From the NCBI RefSeq assembly GCF_004104355.1, contig NZ_RJLM01000005.1:248001-312000 (forward strand): a stretch of 64,000 bases of DNA, written 5' to 3'. Positions 28,730-37,722 of the stretch are shown here, in pieces; positions within the stretch are counted from its first letter, which is position 1, and each line of letters opens with the position of its first letter. This DNA comes from Photobacterium chitinilyticum. Lineage in GTDB: Bacteria; Pseudomonadota; Gammaproteobacteria; Enterobacterales; Vibrionaceae. The notes below the pieces were generated by a model. That model saw only the letters and a list, made by a program, of their open reading frames with translations. It ran no database searches and was not told the origin of the DNA. The position numbers were made by a program, and so were the translations under genes.

Positions 28730-29677
28730 ATGACAATTTCTGTTGGTATCAGTGCATGTGTCCTCGGGCAAAACGTACGTTTCGATGGCGGTCACAAACA
28801 GAATCGGTTTGTGGTCGATGAGCTCTCACGGTATTTCAACTTTAAGCCTGTTTGCCCTGAAGTCGGTATTGGAATGACAATCCCAAGGCGGGCAATTCGT
28901 TTACTTCAGCTTCCCAGCGGTGATGAACGCTTAGTTGACAGTAAAGAGAATGAAATAGATTTTACCGTTCAGATGAAAGAGTTTGCCGACCAGCAAATAG
29001 CGCATTTTGATGACCTACGGGGCTATGTTGTTTGCGCCAAATCACCGACCTGCGGTATGGAGCGAGTAAAGCTGCATATTGATAATGGAAACACGGTACC
29101 CGGCGGTAGCGTAGGTGTGTATACGCGAGAGTTAATGGCGAAGATGCCATGGTTACCAGTGGAGGAAGATGGGCGTCTTCAAGATCCGGTACTGCGTGAG
29201 AATTTTGTTTTCCGGGTCTTTTCTCTCAATGACTTTTACCAATCGCTAGGCGAAGCTAGAAGCTACGATGCTTTTGTTAAGTTTCACTCCCGATATAAAC
29301 TCGTGCTGATGGCCCACTGTCCGACAGCCTATAAAGAAATGGGGCGAATGGTTGCCTCTATTAAAGATTGGGATGTGGATTCTTTCTATTACGAATACCG
29401 ACAGCAGTTTATGGATGCTATAAAAAATAGAGCGAGCCGAAAAAACAAAACAAATGTACTAATGCATTTACAAGGGTACTTTAAGCGATCACTAACGAAA
29501 GATCAGAAGCAGGAGTTAGCCGCATTAATAATGAGTTATCGCGAGGGTAACCAACCTATTCTTGCTCCTTTGGCATTAATTAACCATTACCTTAAAGAGT
29601 ATCCTGATCCGTACTTGCAGTTACAGACCTTTTTAAATCCATATCCCGAGGAGTTGAAGTTACGTTATGGATTGTGA
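28730..29677 (+). CDS. rudS: tRNA 4-thiouridine desulfidase RudS (DUF523-DUF1722)
   Basis: A 315-residue two-domain protein. The N-terminal TudS (DUF523) domain has the cysteines expected to hold its [4Fe-4S] cluster: Cys10 in SACVLG, Cys42 in VCPE and Cys108 in SPTCG. The C-terminal half is a DUF1722 (YbgA-like) domain. Proteins with this fusion, named RudS, remove sulfur from 4-thiouridine in tRNA. s4U absorbs near-UV light and crosslinks in tRNA, causing growth delay, so removal lowers photosensitivity. The ATG at 28730 follows GGTCGGTGAGT. The frame is also open upstream, but that start would lie on operator 2. The gene overlaps the next one by 11 bases. Confidence 0.9.
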   Translation: MTISVGISACVLGQNVRFDGGHKQNRFVVDELSRYFNFKPVCPEVGIGMTIPRRAIRLLQLPSGDERLVDSKENEIDFTVQMKEFADQQIAHFDDLRGYVVCAKSPTCGMERVKLHIDNGNTVPGGSVGVYTRELMAKMPWLPVEEDGRLQDPVLRENFVFRVFSLNDFYQSLGEARSYDAFVKFHSRYKLVLMAHCPTAYKEMGRMVASIKDWDVDSFYYEYRQQFMDAIKNRASRKNKTNVLMHLQGYFKRSLTKDQKQELAALIMSYREGNQPILAPLALINHYLKEYPDPYLQLQTFLNPYPEELKLRYGL

Positions 29678-30482
29678 ACACAAGTATTACGCAATTAAAG
29701 ATGTATCAGAGATAACAGGTGTTAACTCGGTAACGTTACGGGCTTGGCAACGTAGATATGGTTTGCTTAATCCCATGAGAACTGAAAAAGGTCATCGGCT
29801 TTATTCAGACGACGATATCGAGCGGATAAGAAAAATACTCACATGGCTTGGAAAAGGTGTTGCGATAGGGAAGGTTCGACCGTTACTTGATGGTGAGCTT
29901 AATGTTGAGGATGCAACCAATGATCAGACTGACAAATTAAAAGCCGTCGAATCAATATTAACTGCTCTGGTTGACTGTAATGGTGCAAAGTTGGATAAGC
30001 TGTTAATCCAACTAATGAAAGAATACCCATTAGATGTGTTCGTTAAGCATGTTGTTAACCATGTTGAGAAAGAGATAAAAAAGCCAGAAAATCCATTGGT
30101 CAACATTCAATTATCATTATGGCAATCGGTGATAATGCAAAGGTGTATTGCTCTTATTACTCAAGCTAAGAAGCGATCGTCCAAATTATGCTATTTATTG
30201 AGTTTCGACCAACCTGATAACTATCGACTTTGGCTCCAGGCGTGGATACTGACTGATATGGGTTACAACGTCACAGTGCTGCCATCCATTGACGGAAAGT
30301 TAGCGGCTCTAGGGGCTACATTGACATCACTAAAAGTCAGTAGGGTTGTTGTTTTCGGAGAGAGGCGAATATCAGCCGCGAATCTGGTTCAGCTGAAATT
30401 GTTGATAGCGAATACGCATTGTGATTATGAGTTAGTTGGTAGTGCAAGCACGATCCATCATGACTTGCTAGCTGAGAGTTAG
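29667..30482 (+). CDS. MerR-family light-response regulator (LitR/CarH-like, B12 site lost)
   Basis: A 271-residue regulator. The N-terminal MerR winged helix is clear (YYAIKDVSEITGVNSVTLRA, WQRRYGL, KGHRLYSDDDIERI). The C-terminal part follows the layout of the cobalamin-binding half of CarH/LitR. However, the ExHxxG-type motif that supplies the lower histidine ligand is missing: the matching place reads PDNYRLW and the later loop IDGKLAALG. It is therefore probably one of the cobalamin-independent members and cannot itself be a B12 photoreceptor. Homologues beside photolyase genes in Vibrio act in the blue-light response. It overlaps rudS by 11 bases and most likely binds the two TGTACA operators upstream of rudS. 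Confidence 0.85.
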   Translation: MDCEHKYYAIKDVSEITGVNSVTLRAWQRRYGLLNPMRTEKGHRLYSDDDIERIRKILTWLGKGVAIGKVRPLLDGELNVEDATNDQTDKLKAVESILTALVDCNGAKLDKLLIQLMKEYPLDVFVKHVVNHVEKEIKKPENPLVNIQLSLWQSVIMQRCIALITQAKKRSSKLCYLLSFDQPDNYRLWLQAWILTDMGYNVTVLPSIDGKLAALGATLTSLKVSRVVVFGERRISAANLVQLKLLIANTHCDYELVGSASTIHHDLLAES

Positions 30483-30570
30483 TAGCCAGATCTACAGCTT
30501 TCAAAACGACCATATTCAAATCATTTTTCAGAATGACTCTTTATAGATATATAAATTGGAGGTATGGACA

Positions 30571-32067
30571 ATGGGTGGCGTCTGTAAAGAAACAGCGAAC
30601 GATTCTGTTGAAGCCAAAGGTGTACCTAAGAATGTAGGTTTAATGTGGTTTCGTTCAGATTTAAGAGTGGTTGATAATACCGCTTTAATAGCATCTAGCC
30701 GTCACTGTAACAGTGTGCTTGCCGTCTTTGTTTCAACCCCCATGCAGTGGCATGAGCATCATGTCGCACCGATTAAGATTGATTTGATTCACCGTCGCCT
30801 CGTGGTGCTCCGGCAGCAACTGGCTAAGCTAAATATTCCACTGACGGTTGTTGAAGTTGCGGACTATGAACAAACGCCTCAGGCTATTCTCGAACTGGTA
30901 AGGTTACATAATATCAAACATGTATTTTGTAATAAGCAATATGAGTGGAATGAGCGTCAGCGTGATAGTTTAACAGCGCAGCTTCTTAAAAAGCATAAAA
31001 TTGAATTCAGTGCATTCGACGATGAGTGCATTCTTGCACCGGGTAAGGTGCTCACTAGGAAGGAAGAACCTTTCAAGGTGTTCACTCCATTTCGGCGTGA
31101 GTGGTTAAACATCTATCGTATGGAAATGCCAAAGGTAATGGCGATTCCTGCCAAATTGAACCGAAGCGAGTCACTGGATACTGTATTTTCAAAATCTTGC
31201 AATCAGTTTACTTATCCGGCTTGTGATAGTGTTCGCTGGCCTGTCGATGAGGAAGCTATCACGCAGCGGCTCCGTACATTTTGTGAAGAAAAAGTCGCGG
31301 TTTATCACCAGAAAAGGGATATACCAGCTGTCGATGGTACCAGTTGTTTGTCGCCGTATTTGAGTATCGGTGCGTTGTCACCGCGACAGTGTATGGCGGC
31401 TCTTCTGGCAGAGTTCCCTCTGTGTTTTGATGAGCCTGAAAACGGTGCCTTTTGTTGGTTAAACGAGATAATTTGGCGAGAGTTTTACCGTCATTTGATT
31501 ATGGCCTGGCCCAAACTCTCCCGTGAACAGCCTTTTCAAAACTGGACTCGTCATGTGGTATGGCAGCAGTCAGATTCTATGCTAAAAGCTTGGCAGCAAG
31601 GAATGACTGGTTACCCGATTGTCGATGCGGCTATGCGGCAGTTAAAAGAAACGGGTTGGATGCACAATAGATTGAGGATGATAACCGCTAGCTTTCTAAC
31701 TAAAGACCTGCTTATTCATTGGCAGTTTGGGGAGCAGTGGTTTATGTCACAGTTAATTGATGGTGATTTGGCTTCTAATAATGGAGGTTGGCAATGGGCG
31801 GCATCGACAGGAACTGATGCGCAACCCTATTTCAGGGTGTTTAATCCGACGATCCAGGGAGAGCGTTTTGATCCAGATGGTAGCTTTATTCGTACTTGGG
31901 TACATGAATTAAAAGATGTGCCTGATAAATATATTCATCAGCCTTTTTTATGGAATCAGGCCGAAAGTCTTAATTATCCCAGACCGATTGTTGAGCATAA
32001 GAGTGCACGTCTCAGGGCCATAGACGTATTCAAGCAGGCTAAATCTTTTATGAATAATAATCTGTAA
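30571..32067 (+). CDS. phrB: CPD photolyase PhrB
   Basis: A class I cyclobutane pyrimidine dimer photolyase of 498 residues that splits UV-made thymine dimers with blue light. The N-terminal antenna domain starts LMWFRSDLRVVDNTALI. The FAD domain holds WRFYRHL-type residues (IIWREFYRHLIMAWP), TGYPIVDAAMRQL, WMHNRLRM and the signature DGDLASNNGGWQWAASTGTD. I chose the ATG at 30571 because GGAGG lies eight bases upstream. The first ~20 residues before the conserved start form a short extension. It is the third gene of the light-response run, 88 bases after the MerR gene, with no further operator copy in that gap. Confidence 0.96.
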   Translation: MGGVCKETANDSVEAKGVPKNVGLMWFRSDLRVVDNTALIASSRHCNSVLAVFVSTPMQWHEHHVAPIKIDLIHRRLVVLRQQLAKLNIPLTVVEVADYEQTPQAILELVRLHNIKHVFCNKQYEWNERQRDSLTAQLLKKHKIEFSAFDDECILAPGKVLTRKEEPFKVFTPFRREWLNIYRMEMPKVMAIPAKLNRSESLDTVFSKSCNQFTYPACDSVRWPVDEEAITQRLRTFCEEKVAVYHQKRDIPAVDGTSCLSPYLSIGALSPRQCMAALLAEFPLCFDEPENGAFCWLNEIIWREFYRHLIMAWPKLSREQPFQNWTRHVVWQQSDSMLKAWQQGMTGYPIVDAAMRQLKETGWMHNRLRMITASFLTKDLLIHWQFGEQWFMSQLIDGDLASNNGGWQWAASTGTDAQPYFRVFNPTIQGERFDPDGSFIRTWVHELKDVPDKYIHQPFLWNQAESLNYPRPIVEHKSARLRAIDVFKQAKSFMNNNL

Positions 32068-32112
32068 CCAAAACCGGTTAGACATAAAATTTATTATCTT
32101 GAGGAGTGCTAT

Positions 32113-32544
32113 ATGGCTGAGCAGTCAGGGGGTTTGACAACTAAATTTGTCGAAACATATACTCAACTTACCAAGCATAATCTGTCTGAACTTGAGAACC
32201 TATATCATGCTGATGTGATATTTGAAGATCCCGCACACAAGGTGATTGGGTGGCGTAATTTGCATAACTATTTTATTCGGTTATTCAGAACGGTTAATGA
32301 GTGTACTTTTGAAGTGCACGACACATTAACAGATAAAGATAAAGCCTATATCCAGTGGACCATGACATTTAGTCATCCTCGTATTGCAAGCGGTGAACCT
32401 CGTTCAGTGAAAGGGTGTTCGCGCCTTGAATACAAAGAAAACTGCGTGATATCTCATCGGGATTACTTCGACATGGGTGAGATGATATATGAAGGTGTGC
32501 CTGTTCTTGGTTCTGTTATCCGTCGGATCAAAGTGAGTTTGTAG
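32113..32544 (+). CDS. NTF2-like (SnoaL-fold) protein
   Basis: A 143-residue cytoplasmic protein with the NTF2/SnoaL-like cone fold. Visible are the typical first helix and ADVIFEDPAH (an early Asp/His pair), then YIQWTMTF and ISHRDYFDMGEM on later strands. Such proteins bind or isomerise small hydrophobic molecules. It starts after TTGAGGAGTGCTAT, 45 bases behind phrB and two bases before the SDR gene. Its conserved place beside the FAD and methyltransferase genes suggests a role in the same lipid pathway; the reaction is unknown. Confidence 0.85.
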   Translation: MAEQSGGLTTKFVETYTQLTKHNLSELENLYHADVIFEDPAHKVIGWRNLHNYFIRLFRTVNECTFEVHDTLTDKDKAYIQWTMTFSHPRIASGEPRSVKGCSRLEYKENCVISHRDYFDMGEMIYEGVPVLGSVIRRIKVSL

Positions 32545-32546
32545 TT

Positions 32547-33275
32547 ATGAGGCATGTATTAATAACTGGTGCGAGTTCCGGAATTGGTGAGCAACTTGCC
32601 ATCGATTATGCTGAAGATGGCTGGTATGTATTTGCTTGTGGTCAGTCCGAAGAGCGGTTAAATAAACTGTGTGACCGTAGTAATAATATTCATTCTGTTA
32701 AATTTAGTGTGACTAATTTAGATGACGTAACACAAGCCATATCGTCTTTGCCACAAATTCCGGATCTTATTATCTTGAACGCTGGCACCTGTGAATATAT
32801 TGAAGATGGCCTGATTGATGTTGCGTTATTTAAACGCGTCTTTGATGTTAATGTGTATGGATTACTTAACTGTATTCAAGCTTTGCAGCACCATTTTTGT
32901 GCCGCAACCCATTTGGTGATTGTTGGCTCAACAGCATCATATATTCCATTGCCTCGGGCTGAGGCCTATGGCGCCTCAAAGGCCGCTGTTGCTTATATTG
33001 CCAATACACTCGCGATTGATCTTGCTCATCAAGGTGTCAAGGTGACCCTGGTCAGCCCCGGCTTTGTCAAAACACCACTGACGGATAAAAATGATTTCGC
33101 TATGCCTATGTTGGTAACGCCTCAATTTGCATCGTCGGCTATCAGAACGGGGGTTGCTGCCGGAAAGACAGAAATTCATTTTCCACATAAGTTCAGTCTA
33201 TTACTTAAAACGCTTGCGCTATTGCCGCTTCGAATACAGCTGGCAGTGATCAAACGAATGACAGGAAAGCAATGA
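32547..33275 (+). CDS. Short-chain dehydrogenase/reductase
   Basis: A classical SDR of 242 residues. The NAD(P)-binding motif TGASSGIG is at the N terminus, NAG is present in LILNAGT, the catalytic Ser lies in IVGSTAS, and YGASK supplies Tyr and Lys. PGFVKTPLTDK follows. The substrate is unknown. Its stop overlaps the start of the FAD oxidoreductase by four bases, so the two are translated together. By context the substrate may be a modified acyl chain. Confidence 0.92.
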   Translation: MRHVLITGASSGIGEQLAIDYAEDGWYVFACGQSEERLNKLCDRSNNIHSVKFSVTNLDDVTQAISSLPQIPDLIILNAGTCEYIEDGLIDVALFKRVFDVNVYGLLNCIQALQHHFCAATHLVIVGSTASYIPLPRAEAYGASKAAVAYIANTLAIDLAHQGVKVTLVSPGFVKTPLTDKNDFAMPMLVTPQFASSAIRTGVAAGKTEIHFPHKFSLLLKTLALLPLRIQLAVIKRMTGKQ

Positions 33276-34591
33276 TGAAAATAGCCATTATCGGTACTGG
33301 AATTTCAGGGTTAACGTGCGCATGGTATCTGCATCGAGAGCATGATATCTCTGTTTACGAAGCTAATGATTATATTGGCGGGCATACTGCGACAGTTGAT
33401 GTTTCTGTGGCAAGTGGCAACTATGCCATCGACACAGGGTTTATTGTTTTTAATGATCGCACCTACCCAAGGTTTGAGCGCCTGTTATCTGAAGTGGGTA
33501 TAGCCGGTGAACCAACTGAGATGAGTTTTAGTATTCACAATGAAACAAATGGTCTTGAGTATAATGGACATAGCTTGTCGTCAATGTTTGCCCAGAAGCG
33601 AAATGCGCTTAATCCAAAGTTTTTGTATTTCATATATGAAATCCTTCGGTTTAATAAATTGGCAACCACTCTCGATTTAACTGAGGAAACAAGCAGGACA
33701 CTAGGCGAATTTCTTCATAGTCATAATTTTAGTCGTTACTTTTCGGAGAACTACATATTGCCGATGGGAGCTGCGATTTGGTCTTCGACATTGTCAGACA
33801 TGCGCTCGTTCCCGTTGCCGTTCTTTATCCGATTTTTCCGTAACCATGGCCTCCTCGAGGTGGTTAATCGACCGCAGTGGTATGTCATTCCGGGAGGATC
33901 GAGAGAGTATGTAAAGAAATTGATTGTCCCGTTTAAGAACAAAATACGATTGAACCAACCAGTTGGCAAGGTTGTTCGTCAAGGCGGGAAGATTCGGATC
34001 GAGACGGCTAATAGCAGTGAAACTTACGATCATGTAATTTTTGCCAGCCATAGTGATCAGGCTCTGTCGATGTTAGCTGATGCCTCGGTAGATGAGCAAC
34101 GGATCCTAAGTGCGATGGAGTATCAAAATAATGAAGTTGTGCTGCATACCGATACCAAGATGCTTCCTCAATCGCGAGCTGCGTGGGCGGCCTGGAATTA
34201 TCATCTAGGCCCAAATGTCGAGGATGGTAAACACCGTGACAATAAGCTAGCCAGCCTGACCTATAACATGAATATTTTGCAGGGTATTTCTGCCCCCGAA
34301 ACATTTTGCGTGACTCTTAATCAAACAGAACAGATCGAAGAAAAAAGAATTATTCAGCGTTTTAATTATTCACACCCAGTATTTACGACTTCGAGCATGT
34401 TGGCACAACAGGCGAGAGGCGATATTAATGGCGTTCAAAATACCTGGTACTGCGGCGCTTATTGGTATAACGGCTTTCACGAAGACGGTGTTCATAGCGC
34501 GCTTGATGTTGTAGATGGAATTTCTCGGTTAACGATTGGCGGCGCGAAAGATAGAGCCAAGGTAAGTGTTGCCTATCAGGGTGAGGAGTAA
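33272..34591 (+). CDS. FAD-dependent oxidoreductase (amine-oxidase-like)
   Basis: A 439-residue flavoprotein with the N-terminal dinucleotide motif GTGISGLTCAWYL and a typical end of the flavin site, WYCGAYWYNGFHEDGVHSAL. It belongs to the NAD(P)/FAD-dependent protein group that accompanies Cfa-like methyltransferases and DUF1365 in many bacteria. Related flavoproteins in Rhodobacter desaturate methylated fatty acids on the way to furan fatty acids. That is a family-level parallel, not proof here. It starts within the SDR stop (ATGATG) and is followed after four bases by the DUF1365 gene. Confidence 0.9.
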   Translation: MMKIAIIGTGISGLTCAWYLHREHDISVYEANDYIGGHTATVDVSVASGNYAIDTGFIVFNDRTYPRFERLLSEVGIAGEPTEMSFSIHNETNGLEYNGHSLSSMFAQKRNALNPKFLYFIYEILRFNKLATTLDLTEETSRTLGEFLHSHNFSRYFSENYILPMGAAIWSSTLSDMRSFPLPFFIRFFRNHGLLEVVNRPQWYVIPGGSREYVKKLIVPFKNKIRLNQPVGKVVRQGGKIRIETANSSETYDHVIFASHSDQALSMLADASVDEQRILSAMEYQNNEVVLHTDTKMLPQSRAAWAAWNYHLGPNVEDGKHRDNKLASLTYNMNILQGISAPETFCVTLNQTEQIEEKRIIQRFNYSHPVFTTSSMLAQQARGDINGVQNTWYCGAYWYNGFHEDGVHSALDVVDGISRLTIGGAKDRAKVSVAYQGEE

Positions 34592-34595
34592 GGCT

Positions 34596-35378
34596 ATGAA
34601 TAGTGGCATTTTCGTTGGTACCGTCAGACACCGTCGCTTTTCACCGGTAAAACATAGCTTTAGTTATCCAATGTTTATGCCGTTGATTGATCTTGATGAA
34701 TTTGATTACTTGCAAGATTCCGTCAGAGGGTTTGGTAAACAGGTTATGAATTTTGCCCGCTTCTGCTGTGCTGATTTTCTGAGAGAGGGGCGTTTGGATC
34801 GGCAAGGTAGTGAAGATGACATTCAGTCATTAAAGACGGCAGTGATTGATAAGGTTGAAAGCCTGACGGGTGAGAGAGTTCAAGGAAGAGTGATGCTGCT
34901 ATGCCAGCTTCGTTATGCTGGGCTCTATTTCAGTCCTCTCAATATTTACTACCTCTACGACGAGCATGACAATTGGCGTTGGGTACTCGCTGAAGTTAGC
35001 AATACGCCTTGGAATGAGAGGCACTATTATGTTGTTCCTGCTCATTCAAGTAGCAAGCTACAGAAGGCTTTTCATGTGTCGCCCTTTAATCCGATGAGCC
35101 AGCAGTATCAGTGGCGGCTCAGGCCTCCAGAAAGCCAGCTAGTTGTTCATTTGGATATCCGTTCGTCAGAGGGCAACCTGAACGTCATGGATGCCACGAT
35201 GATAATGAAGCGAAAACCGTTTACAACAAAAGTACTTTGGCAACTCATCGCAAGCACACCGATCCAATCCGTAAAAATAGTTATTGGAATATATTGGCAG
35301 GCACTGCGTCTGTGGCTAAAGGGGGCTCCTTTTTACGGCCATTCGACGACAAAACCACAATTACCGTCAAAACAATAA
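34596..35378 (+). CDS. DUF1365 family protein
   Basis: A 260-residue protein of the DUF1365 family (opening SGIFVGTVRHRRFSPVKHSFSYP, with LCQLRYAGLYFSPLNIYYLY in the middle). The function is not established. It nearly always sits between an FAD oxidoreductase and a Cfa-like methyltransferase, as here. The ATG at 34596 is preceded by GAGGAG; an in-frame ATG further upstream lies inside the previous gene. Confidence 0.92.
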   Translation: MNSGIFVGTVRHRRFSPVKHSFSYPMFMPLIDLDEFDYLQDSVRGFGKQVMNFARFCCADFLREGRLDRQGSEDDIQSLKTAVIDKVESLTGERVQGRVMLLCQLRYAGLYFSPLNIYYLYDEHDNWRWVLAEVSNTPWNERHYYVVPAHSSSKLQKAFHVSPFNPMSQQYQWRLRPPESQLVVHLDIRSSEGNLNVMDATMIMKRKPFTTKVLWQLIASTPIQSVKIVIGIYWQALRLWLKGAPFYGHSTTKPQLPSKQ

Positions 35379-35401
35379 ATGGAATAACGAGCGAGGGTTA
35401 C

Positions 35402-36643
35402 ATGATGTTTAAGAGTGAAGTTAGTCGTTCTGAGCTAGTGATGACGGGAACAGAGAATATTGCGAGGAAAGTGGTGTTCAAAGCTCTCGGGCAACTAGAA
35501 GGAGCCGGTCTCACGTTAGTTGAGCACCGTGGCGAAACCTACTTGTTTGGGGATCGGCATGCAAGTTGTCAGGCGCAGCTTATTGTTAATAACCCTGCAT
35601 TTTATAAGCGGTTATTGACGGGGGGAAGCATCGCAGCAGGTGAGGCCTATATTGATGGTTGGTGGGATTCTCCGGATATGACTCAAGTTGTGAGGGTAAT
35701 TGCCAAAAACCTTGCTGTACTTGAGCGTCTTGAAGCGAAAATGAGTTGGTTAAGTGTTCTGAAAGATAAGTGGCTGCACCGCGCCCGACGAAACAGTAAG
35801 GACTCCGCCAAGCAAAATATTCTGGCTCATTATGATCTGGGAAATGATTTCTACCGTACCTTTTTAGACCAAAACATGCTTTATTCGGCTGCCATTTATG
35901 ACTCGGAGCATCAAGAGCTCTTTCAGGCACAAATCAACAAAATGGATAGATTATGTCGCAAGTTGAATCTGTCAGAGTCAGACCATTTGTTAGAAATCGG
36001 TACAGGCTGGGGAGCGCTAGCGATTCATGCGGCCAAGTACTATGGCTGTAAAGTCACGACAACAACGATATCGGATGCTCAGCACCAGTGGGCCAAAGAA
36101 CGAATTGAACAAGAAGGATTGTCTGACCGTGTGACATTGCTATTAAGTGATTACCGTGAACTCACGGGACAGTATGACAAGATTGTCTCGGTGGAAATGA
36201 TAGAAGCGGTGGGTAAAGAGTTTCTGACAACTTATATCAAAAAGTGCCAGTCGTTGCTTAAACCTGAAGGTTTGTTTGCAATACAGGCGATAACAATGAA
36301 TGACCAAAGGTATGACAGCTACAGTAAGGGGGTCGATTTTATTCAAAAATATATTTTTCCGGGAGGCTTTCTGCCGTCGATAACCACAGTTGCCAATCAA
36401 ATGACCGAGAACAGTGATTTTGTTATCCGCGATATTAAAGACATTGGAATGGACTACGCCAAAACGCTGTCAGATTGGCATCAAAATTTCAATGACAGTG
36501 TAGAGAAACTAACCGAACAGGGATTTGATGGCAGGTTTGTCCGTATGTGGCGTTTTTACCTTTGCTACTGCGAAGGGGGATTTTTAGAGAGAAGTATTAG
36601 CACGGTGCAACTTGTAGCCAGTCGTTCGGGTTGGCGAGAATAG
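35402..36643 (+). CDS. Cfa-family SAM-dependent fatty-acyl methyltransferase, altered active site
   Basis: A 413-residue member of the cyclopropane-fatty-acyl-phospholipid synthase family. It has the SAM site LLEIGTGWGALAIH (about 197-210) and the family blocks HYDLGNDFY and KYIFPGGFLPS. Compared with E. coli Cfa, as I recall its sequence, the residues around the catalytic bicarbonate are largely changed: Cys139 is Ala163, His266 is Gln295 and Tyr317 is His360. Glu268, Ile297 and Cys390 are kept. A cyclopropane ring is thus unlikely; a methyl or methylene fatty acid is a better guess. I chose the ATG at 35402 after GAGGG. The frame is also open upstream but lies over DUF1365. Confidence 0.9.
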   Translation: MMFKSEVSRSELVMTGTENIARKVVFKALGQLEGAGLTLVEHRGETYLFGDRHASCQAQLIVNNPAFYKRLLTGGSIAAGEAYIDGWWDSPDMTQVVRVIAKNLAVLERLEAKMSWLSVLKDKWLHRARRNSKDSAKQNILAHYDLGNDFYRTFLDQNMLYSAAIYDSEHQELFQAQINKMDRLCRKLNLSESDHLLEIGTGWGALAIHAAKYYGCKVTTTTISDAQHQWAKERIEQEGLSDRVTLLLSDYRELTGQYDKIVSVEMIEAVGKEFLTTYIKKCQSLLKPEGLFAIQAITMNDQRYDSYSKGVDFIQKYIFPGGFLPSITTVANQMTENSDFVIRDIKDIGMDYAKTLSDWHQNFNDSVEKLTEQGFDGRFVRMWRFYLCYCEGGFLERSISTVQLVASRSGWRE

Positions 36644-36667
36644 CAACAGCAAGTGTTGGAGATATTT

Positions 36668-37168
36668 ATGCCTATTCGCCAGTTACTCATTGTCGGTTTA
36701 ATTTTTAATGTTTATTGGGCCCTTGCCGTGATAGGCCAAAGCCAGTTCGTGTGGTTGCTTGTGCTCTTACTTCTTTGTAGCTGGTGGGTATACAGAGGAG
36801 CTTGGCGATTTGGTTTGATGCTTGGAGTCTCTGGGGTATTGATGGATGCCATGCTTAGTTGGCTGGGTATATATGAATTCAACGCTCTGTTTTTCCCACT
36901 TTGGTTAGCATTGCTGTGGGTAGGGTTCGGATCGTTTATCTGGATTATGCGGCAAACTATAATGGCTAATTCACCGTATCTTATTATATTGCTTGGTGGC
37001 GTCGGCGGAATGATGAGTTACTTTGCCGGTTACCGACTCGGTGCCGTGATGTGGCCGTTAGGCATTGAAATAACTGCAGCCTGTATCTTGGTTTGTTGGC
37101 TATGTTTCTCAGCTTTGGCGTTAGTACTGCTCAACAAATGCAGCAGACAGAATCTGGAGGGTGTATGA
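36668..37168 (+). CDS. DUF2878 membrane protein
   Basis: A small integral membrane protein of 166 residues with about five hydrophobic helices (for example LLIVGLIFNVYWALAVIG and FPLWLALLWVGFGSFIWIM), matching DUF2878. Its function is unknown. The ATG at 36668 follows GTTGGAG; a TTG at 36653 is a less likely start. It overlaps the next gene by four bases. Confidence 0.85.
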   Translation: MPIRQLLIVGLIFNVYWALAVIGQSQFVWLLVLLLLCSWWVYRGAWRFGLMLGVSGVLMDAMLSWLGIYEFNALFFPLWLALLWVGFGSFIWIMRQTIMANSPYLIILLGGVGGMMSYFAGYRLGAVMWPLGIEITAACILVCWLCFSALALVLLNKCSRQNLEGV

Positions 37169-37665
37169 AGACTGTAATGCTGTTGTTAATCTCAATACTC
37201 TTGCTTGCTGTTAACGTTAATGCGGCGACTCCGTGGCAGAGTTGGCCGGCTGTTGGCGATGCTCGGCTGACGTGGGGGCCTTGGGTTATTTATGATTCTG
37301 AGTTAAGAACGCCATCAGGTGATTATCGACCTGATAGCGAAGACCTCGCATTGGTCATTAAGTATCAACGTAATATCGATAAAGAGGATCTCTTGGAGGC
37401 GACAGATGAACAATGGAAGCACCTTGGTATCCCTAAGGTAAAGCGCCAGCAGTGGCTGAACCGTTTGGCTGGTATTTGGCCGGATGTGCAAAAAGGCGAT
37501 CGATTGATCTTTGTAGTAAACCGTGACGGCGGTATTTTTTACTGGGGTAACCAGCAAATCGGGGTACTGCCAGATAAGGAGATGTCGATGTCATTCCTAT
37601 ATATTTGGCTTTCACCTGATACCTCTTATCCGGATATACGACGACAGCTTATTGGCAAAGTATAA
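37165..37665 (+). CDS. Chalcone-isomerase-like periplasmic protein
   Basis: A 166-residue exported protein with a signal peptide (MKTVMLLLISILLLAVNVNA). It matches the chalcone-isomerase-like family (Chalcone_3 type) in its end, GDRLIFVVNRDGGIFYWGN and LSPDTSYPDIRRQLIG. This fold binds fatty acids in plant relatives. No reaction is known in bacteria. The ATG at 37165 follows TCTGGAGGG and overlaps the DUF2878 stop. Confidence 0.8.
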   Translation: MKTVMLLLISILLLAVNVNAATPWQSWPAVGDARLTWGPWVIYDSELRTPSGDYRPDSEDLALVIKYQRNIDKEDLLEATDEQWKHLGIPKVKRQQWLNRLAGIWPDVQKGDRLIFVVNRDGGIFYWGNQQIGVLPDKEMSMSFLYIWLSPDTSYPDIRRQLIGKV

Positions 37666-37722
37666 GCATGGCTCTTTAATGCTGTGCGGTAGGTACAGTG
37701 ATCGAGACTCAACGAGTAGGTA

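Noticed and set aside
33751-34304. Overlapping antisense open frames within the FAD oxidoreductase
   Set aside because: Shadow frames of a conserved flavoprotein gene; no start signals or likeness.
35111-35401. N-terminal extension of the Cfa-like gene over DUF1365
   Set aside because: The extension is not like any Cfa protein, overlaps the conserved DUF1365 gene by about 270 bases and has no ribosome-binding site; ATG 35402 fits better.
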